Origin: Piscinibacter sp. XHJ-5
GTDB lineage: Bacteria > Pseudomonadota > Gammaproteobacteria > Burkholderiales > Burkholderiaceae_C
Assembly (NCBI RefSeq): GCF_029855045.1
Contig: NZ_CP123228.1
Span: 434,001 to 498,000 of the forward strand
Direction: 5' to 3'
Length of the DNA: 64,000 nucleotides
The notes beneath the pieces were generated by a model. That model was not told the origin of the DNA. It did no database searches and saw nothing but the letters and a program-made list of their open reading frames with translations. A program made the position numbers and the translations under genes. This document shows positions 59,851-64,000 of the stretch, one piece after another; position 1 is the stretch's first letter, and every line of letters starts with the position of its first letter.

Positions 59851-62530
59851 CTACGCCACTTGTTCCAGCAGCCCCAGGATGCGTGCGCGCGACACCACCT
59901 GCTTGCGCGTGCCCGCATCGAGCTTGGCGAAGAGGTTCTTCATGTGCCACTTGATCGTCTCTTCGCCCACCTGCATGGCCAGCCCGATCTCCTTGTTGGA
60001 CAGATTGCGGGCGACCAGCTCCAGCACTTCGCGCTCCTTCGGCGTGAGCGCCATGCTGGGCGTGGACCGGGCTGGCGCAGCTTGACGCGGCGGCAGGGTG
60101 GAGCGCGTCGGAGCGGCCGGCGCGCCGGCTGGAGCGGCAAGCGACTGCTGCGCCCAATCGCCCAGCGCCGGGTGGGCGTCGGCGAACACACGCTGCAGGC
60201 CGTAAGCGCGAGCCAGGTCTGCGGCTTCGCGCAGAAGGCCAAGCGACTTCTCGCCGCAGCGGTCGAGCGCCAGCGCGAGCAGGCCGGTCAGCTCGATTTG
60301 CAGGCGGCCGAGCTTGACCTCGCGGGCCAGCGCAACGCCCCTCGTCAACGGCTCGACGGCGCGGCGCCACTCGCGTGCCGCGATCGCCGCATGCCCCAGG
60401 GCAATGTCGCGGAGCAAAGCCGCGCTGCGTTTCCACAGCCGCCCCTGCGGCAGCGCCGGATCGGCCAGCAGCGCGTCGATCCGTTCGCACAGGTCGCGGC
60501 AGGCATCGGGGCGAAACCGGTGCGAATGCAGGCGAACCTGATCGGCCAGGCTGGCGATGCGCAGGCGCGGCAGCCGACGTGCGACACCCACGGCTTCGAG
60601 CGCGCCCAGCAGCTCGAGAGCGCGGTTTTCGGCGCCTTCTGCGCCGGTGATGCGGGCCATCGTGCGGAAGCCGAGCAGCACCGTCTCGGGCAGGCCGCTC
60701 CTTTCCAGCACGTCGAGCCGGTTGGCCAGCAACGCCCCGGCCTCTTCGGGCAGGCCGCGCTCCCAGAGGGTGGCGGCGAGCAGGCTGGCCAGCATGCAGG
60801 CGAAGGAACTGCGGCGGCCGAGGTCGCCTTCGGCTCGTGCCAGCGTCGGCCGCAGCAGCTTCTCGGCCAGCAGCACCTGGCCCTCCCACAGGTAGGTCAG
60901 CCCGATGATGAATTCCCCCCAGTGGCTGATGTAGCCGAGCCCCGATTCGAGGTCGCTGCGCGGCGCCTGCTGCTGGCGCAGGCGCGCGAGCGCGGGTTCA
61001 CCTTCGAGCAGGGTGCGGAAAGCCGAGCGGTTGGCGTGCACCTTCAACAGCATCGGGTCACGCAGCGGGGGATCGTTGCTCCAGGGGTCGTGCAGTTCGG
61101 CGAAGCGGTCGGGCTCGTCGGCGTACACGGCCGCGCCGCTGAGGATCAGCGCGCATTCGCAACGCAGCGCAGCGTCCACGTCGGGCTGCGCCAGGATGCG
61201 CTCGACGAGGCGGCTCGCTTCGTCGTGACGTTCGCTGAGCGCGAGAGTCCACGCTGCCGCCAGCAGCAGGCGTGGCCGACGGTCCACCTCGGCGACAGGC
61301 AGCCGGCTCAGCCATTCGAGCACCGCACCTTGGCGCCCGCGTGCCATGAGCGACTCGTACAAGCTGCGTTCGGCCAGCTCGTAGGCCTTTTCCGTCTCCC
61401 CGGATGTCAGCGCGTGGCGCGCGGCCGCCTCGACGAAGCCATGGCCCGCCAGCCAGTCGGCGGCCCGCGAATGCAGCGCCGCCTGCTCCTCGGCGGCGAG
61501 GCTGCCGAAACGCCTGCGCAACTCGTCGCGTGCCACGGCATGCATGCGCAGCCAGTCGCTCGCCTCTCCAGCGGCGAAGACCGGCGTGTCGCGTGCCATG
61601 CGGGCCAGGCGCTCGGGGGCGTCGTCGGTCAGCACGACGGCGCTGCACAGCGCCGGATGCAGGTTGTCGAGGATCGCGATCCGAGTGAGGAAGGCGGCGT
61701 CGGTCGGGTCGAGGTTCTTCAACATCAGATTCACGAACTGGTCACGCAACGCGCTGCCGTGGAGCGCCAGGGCAGCAACCTCGGCCTGCGGGTCGCTGCC
61801 TGCCGCCATCACCGACAGCGCCAGCTGCAAGCCAAGCGGCCATCCTTCGGTCAGTTCATGCAGTCGCGCGGCTGCGTCGCGGTTGACGCGCGTTCCGAAT
61901 CGCGCGTGTATGAGCTCGATCGTCTCGTCGAGCCGGAAGCGCAGCAGCTCCGGCGAGACCAGAGTGCATTGCCCGTAGTCGATCAGGTCGTCGATCTCCA
62001 AGTGGCTATCGGCGCGCGCGGCGACCACCACGCGCAAGTTCGGCGGCGCATTGCGAAGCAGGTAGGCGAGCGCGTGGCGGGCGGGCAGAGGCAGGCGGTC
62101 GGCTTCGTCGAGGATCAGCACGACGTCGAGTGCGCTTTGCGCCACTTCGGCCACCCACGTCGTCACTCCTTCGAGCGCGTCAGCTGCCGACGCCTCGAAC
62201 AGCGTATGGCCGAAGGTCGGCCGCCCCGCAGCGATGCGCACGGCGAGCGCCAGTCCTTGCACCAGCCGATGCGGGTCGTCCTGGCCTTGTGCCGACAGCC
62301 ATGCCACCACGGCGCCGCGCGCGAGATGCTCGCGCCGCCACTGAGCGAGCAGTGACGTCTTGCCGAATCCGGCAGGCGCCTGCACGAGGACGGCCGGCTT
62401 GTCGAAGCGTTCGTTGTCGGCCTGCAGGCGTGGCCGGGCCACATGGTGGCGCGGCCACGCCTGGGGCCGTGACCTTGAGCAGGAGGTCGTCGGCAGGTCC
62501 TGCGGGAGGGAATGGAGCGACAGAGGCCAC
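59851..62530 (-). CDS. MalT-type LuxR-family transcriptional regulator, apparent N-terminal frameshift
   Basis: A large (about 890-aa) STAND-type regulator with a P-loop APAGFGKTS near residue 55-63, Walker B-like VVLILDEADRLP, a long helical repeat region and a C-terminal LuxR helix-turn-helix (LTPKEREVLELVARNLSNKE then IGLAMQVGEETIKWHMKNLF). The family N-terminus should read like LLLKVTAPGVARHHVARPRLQ. Here DDLLLKVTAPGVA is encoded in one - strand frame and RHHVARPRLQADNERF in another. The switch is at about 62446-62458, where one extra base breaks the frame. The start is therefore uncertain; a GTG at 62530 is in the correct N-terminal frame. It could be a sequencing error or a real mutation. 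Confidence 0.8.
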
Positions 62531-62541
62531 GGAATCTGCAC

Positions 62542-62974
62542 CCAGCGTCAGCGTCGATGGAGAGGTGTGCGCCGCGCCTTCTGGCGACGTTGCGGACGAT
62601 GGTAGTCCTCTGCTTGCCGCACCGGTCGGGGCTTGCAGCCAGATCCGCTTCCGAAAGGCGTTGCAGGTTCCCGCAACCACCGATTGAAAAAAACTCGCCG
62701 AGCCAACGACTTCAGATGTAGCTTGTTTGGCTGACGTGATCTGAACTTGAAGGCCCGTGCCGACAGCGTCGGTCCGGGCCTTGTTTCCTTTGGGGCAACC
62801 GAGAGTCCAGCTGTCTTCCGAATAGAAGCGAGCTGTGACCTCGAACTGTCGCGCTCTAAGGAGCGAACCCGGCCTTCGGCGTTTGCCGTCCGACGTCCGG
62901 TGGGCGGCGTGCCCTTGCCGCCCGGGTGCGCGAGCCGGTCGCGCCGCTGCGTCCACGGCGCGCGGCACCCCGCT
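62542..62974. other. Intergenic region with no convincing gene
   Basis: The 433 bp between the LuxR-type and GntR genes encode nothing I can support. It contains a terminator-like hairpin (62750-62791), a short GTTGC/GCAAC hairpin around 62662-62679 next to an A7 tract, and presumably the promoter of the LuxR-type gene. Open frames through it are low-complexity shadows. Confidence 0.5.
62750..62791 (+). terminator. Orphan terminator-like hairpin resembling the one after tRNA-fMet
   Basis: AAGGCCCGTGCCGAC (62750-62764) pairs with GTCGGTCCGGGCCTT (62768-62782) with two mismatches around an AGC loop; TTGTTTCCTTT follows on the + strand. The right arm is the same as in the terminator at 43642-43680. 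No + strand gene precedes it. Confidence 0.6.
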
Positions 62975-63766
62975 TCAGCGCAATGCCGACACGTCGAGCC
63001 GCCGGTCGTTCGGCGGGATGAAAGACTCCAGGAAGTAAACCGGATTGCCGCGGCCGGCCGCGGCTGCGCTCTCCAGCAGCAGCCCGCGGGTGCCCGGCTT
63101 CACGCCCATCGCCTTGCACGCGGCGGCATCGAACTTCACGAACGAGACGTGCTGCTCGACGTCGCTGATCGGCATCGAGACGGCTTCGCCGAGCAATTGC
63201 TTGAGGTTCGCGCCGTCGAGCGTGGCGAGCGGACGGGCCGCGATGTCGGGGAATTCGCGCGCATCGAAATAAAAGCGATTGAAGACGATGAACTCGCCGT
63301 TGACGCTCAACTGGCGATCGATGCGCACGATATCGGAGCCCCCTTCGGGGCGCAGCCATTCAGACCATGCACCGCTGCCATGGGCGCGCGTACGAGACAG
63401 CACCGTGGGGTAGAGCGGGAGGAACGCGGGCTCGCCGTCCGCGCTGCCGCGAAAGCGCAGGTGCAGTGGCGCGTCGATGGCGCCGCCGCCGTCTGACACG
63501 TACGTGCCGCTGCCCTGACTGCGCACCACGACGCCCCCGTCGGCGAGCTCGCGCAGCGCGCGCTGCACGGTGCCGAGGCTGTAGCCCGTGAGGCGAGTCA
63601 GGTCGCTGTCGCTCGGCAGCCGCGCGCCCGGCTCCCAATGGCCGGCGTTGATCGCGGCGCAGAGCGCTTCGCGCAGCTGCACGTACTTCGGCAGTCCTTG
63701 CATCCCCCGCTTGCCGTAGCGGCGCAGGAAGTCGTCGGTGGCGGGGCGTGTCGTGTCGATGGCCAT
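62975..63766 (-). CDS. GntR/HutC-family (UTRA) transcriptional regulator
   Basis: The 263-aa regulator has an N-terminal winged helix with LPSDSDLTRLTGYSLGTVQR at about 50-69, and QGSGTYVSD as the wing. A UTRA ligand-binding domain follows to the C-terminus (FYFDAREFPDIAARP, LLLESAAAAGRGNPVYFLES). It is divergent from the TctC-type receptor gene 103 bp away and separated from it by an 18-bp palindrome. It most likely represses that receptor gene and responds to its ligand or a metabolite. Confidence 0.9.
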   Translation of the reverse strand: MAIDTTRPATDDFLRRYGKRGMQGLPKYVQLREALCAAINAGHWEPGARLPSDSDLTRLTGYSLGTVQRALRELADGGVVVRSQGSGTYVSDGGGAIDAPLHLRFRGSADGEPAFLPLYPTVLSRTRAHGSGAWSEWLRPEGGSDIVRIDRQLSVNGEFIVFNRFYFDAREFPDIAARPLATLDGANLKQLLGEAVSMPISDVEQHVSFVKFDAAACKAMGVKPGTRGLLLESAAAAGRGNPVYFLESFIPPNDRRLDVSALR

Positions 63767-63795
63767 GAGGGTTGGATGGTAGCAAATCGGCTCGG

Positions 63796-63824
63796 TTGAC
63801 TAGTCATATATATGACTATAGCAT
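63796..63824 (+). promoter_or_regulatory. Candidate promoter of the TctC-type receptor gene
   Basis: TTGACT (63796-63801) and TAGCAT (63819-63824) are separated by 17 bp that are filled by a palindrome. An alternative -10, TATAGC at 63817-63822, gives a 15-bp spacer. The start codon is at 63870. Confidence 0.6.
63801..63818. promoter_or_regulatory. Perfect 18-bp palindrome, probable GntR operator
   Basis: TAGTCATATATATGACTA is a perfect inverted repeat. It sits between the -35 and -10 of the receptor promoter and 35 bp from the gntR start. AT content is far above the surroundings. A repressor bound here would block RNA polymerase directly and might also act on its own gene. Confidence 0.82.
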
Positions 63825-63869
63825 TGTGTTCATGCACCGCCCGTTGCGGGCCTCACCGGAAGGAGTTCC

Positions 63870-64000
63870 ATGAACCCGAAGTCACTGATCTGCTCGCTCG
63901 TCGCCTCGTTCGCCGCCGTCGCGACCGCGCCTGCGACCGCGGAAACCAACTGGCCCACCAAGCCCGTGAAGATCCTTTTCGGCTTTCCGCCCGCAAGCGC
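63870..64000 (+). CDS. TctC/Bug-type solute-binding protein, 3' truncated by window end
   Basis: The first 43 codons are visible. A signal peptide (MNPKSLICSLVASFAAVATA, cleavage near ATAETNWP) leads into NWPTKPVKILFGFPPAS, the characteristic N-terminus of tripartite tricarboxylate receptor proteins. GGAAGGAG precedes the ATG. Divergence from the GntR gene suggests specific regulation by it. Confidence 0.88.
   Translation, partial: MNPKSLICSLVASFAAVATAPATAETNWPTKPVKILFGFPPAS

Noticed and set aside
62640..62690. A CCCGCAACCA string resembling the 3' end of tRNA-fMet, considered as a tRNA remnant or attachment site
   Set aside because: The string is short, no other tRNA arm can be folded beside it, and there is no integrase gene in the window.

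Overview
The window is high-GC chromosomal DNA from a betaproteobacterium. Gene content points to the order Burkholderiales, probably the Rubrivivax/Leptothrix/Piscinibacter side. The reasons are the fused rif-str-S10-spc-alpha gene order, a NodI/NodJ-like ABC pair behind rplQ, TctC/Bug-type solute receptors, and a PHA synthase/depolymerase pair. The lineage is an inference from gene order and protein motifs; no 16S gene is present.

Bases 1-4390: the end of a NagX-like membrane protein (cut by the window edge), a convergent GntR/UTRA repressor and a large TonB-dependent receptor. Together they look like an N-acetylglucosamine or chitin-oligosaccharide uptake locus. Four TGGTA half-sites lie between the repressor and the receptor.

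Bases 4433-39781: the translation and transcription super-cluster, almost all on the + strand. It runs tRNA-Tyr, tRNA-Gly, tRNA-Thr, tuf, tRNA-Trp, secE, nusG, rplKAJL, rpoBC, [mgsA and an opposing PIN gene], rpsL, rpsG, fusA, a second tuf, rpsJ, rplCDWB, rpsS, rplV, rpsC, rplP, rpmC, rpsQ, [a Prx5 peroxiredoxin], rplN, rplX, rplE, rpsN, rpsH, rplF, rplR, rpsE, rpmD, rplO, secY, infA, rpmJ, rpsM, rpsK, rpsD, rpoA, rplQ. Candidate promoters are visible before the tRNA block, rpsL, rplC and rplN. Structured leaders or intercistronic hairpins are visible before rplJ (L10 leader), rpoB, fusA, tuf2, rplC and rplQ.

Bases 39867-43680: a NodI/NodJ-like ABC exporter, dsbD (thiol:disulfide interchange) and the initiator tRNA-fMet with a strong terminator.

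Bases 43846-51904: on the - strand, a 61-aa hypothetical gene, a YeiH-family membrane protein and a DUF1302 outer-membrane protein. Divergent from them on the + strand is a translationally coupled MaoC hydratase, class II-like PhaC and PhaZ set, followed by an acyl-CoA dehydrogenase. This set should make and mobilise polyhydroxyalkanoate from beta-oxidation intermediates.

Bases 51968-59646: a - strand accessory catabolic cluster: TctC receptor, acyl-CoA synthetase, MFS transporter, quinone oxidoreductase, RBBP9-type hydrolase, BKACE (DUF849) enzyme and TauD/TfdA dioxygenase. Its substrate cannot be read from the sequence. Upstream is a MalT-type LuxR regulator whose N-terminus appears frameshifted. 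The window ends with a GntR repressor divergent from another TctC-type receptor, with an 18-bp perfect palindrome lying in the receptor's promoter.

Most of the window is conserved core. I see no CRISPR array, prophage, insertion sequence or obviously new defence system. The most notable items are the frameshifted regulator, the uncharacterised BKACE/TauD cluster, several structured leaders, and the two small non-ribosomal insertions in the super-operon.
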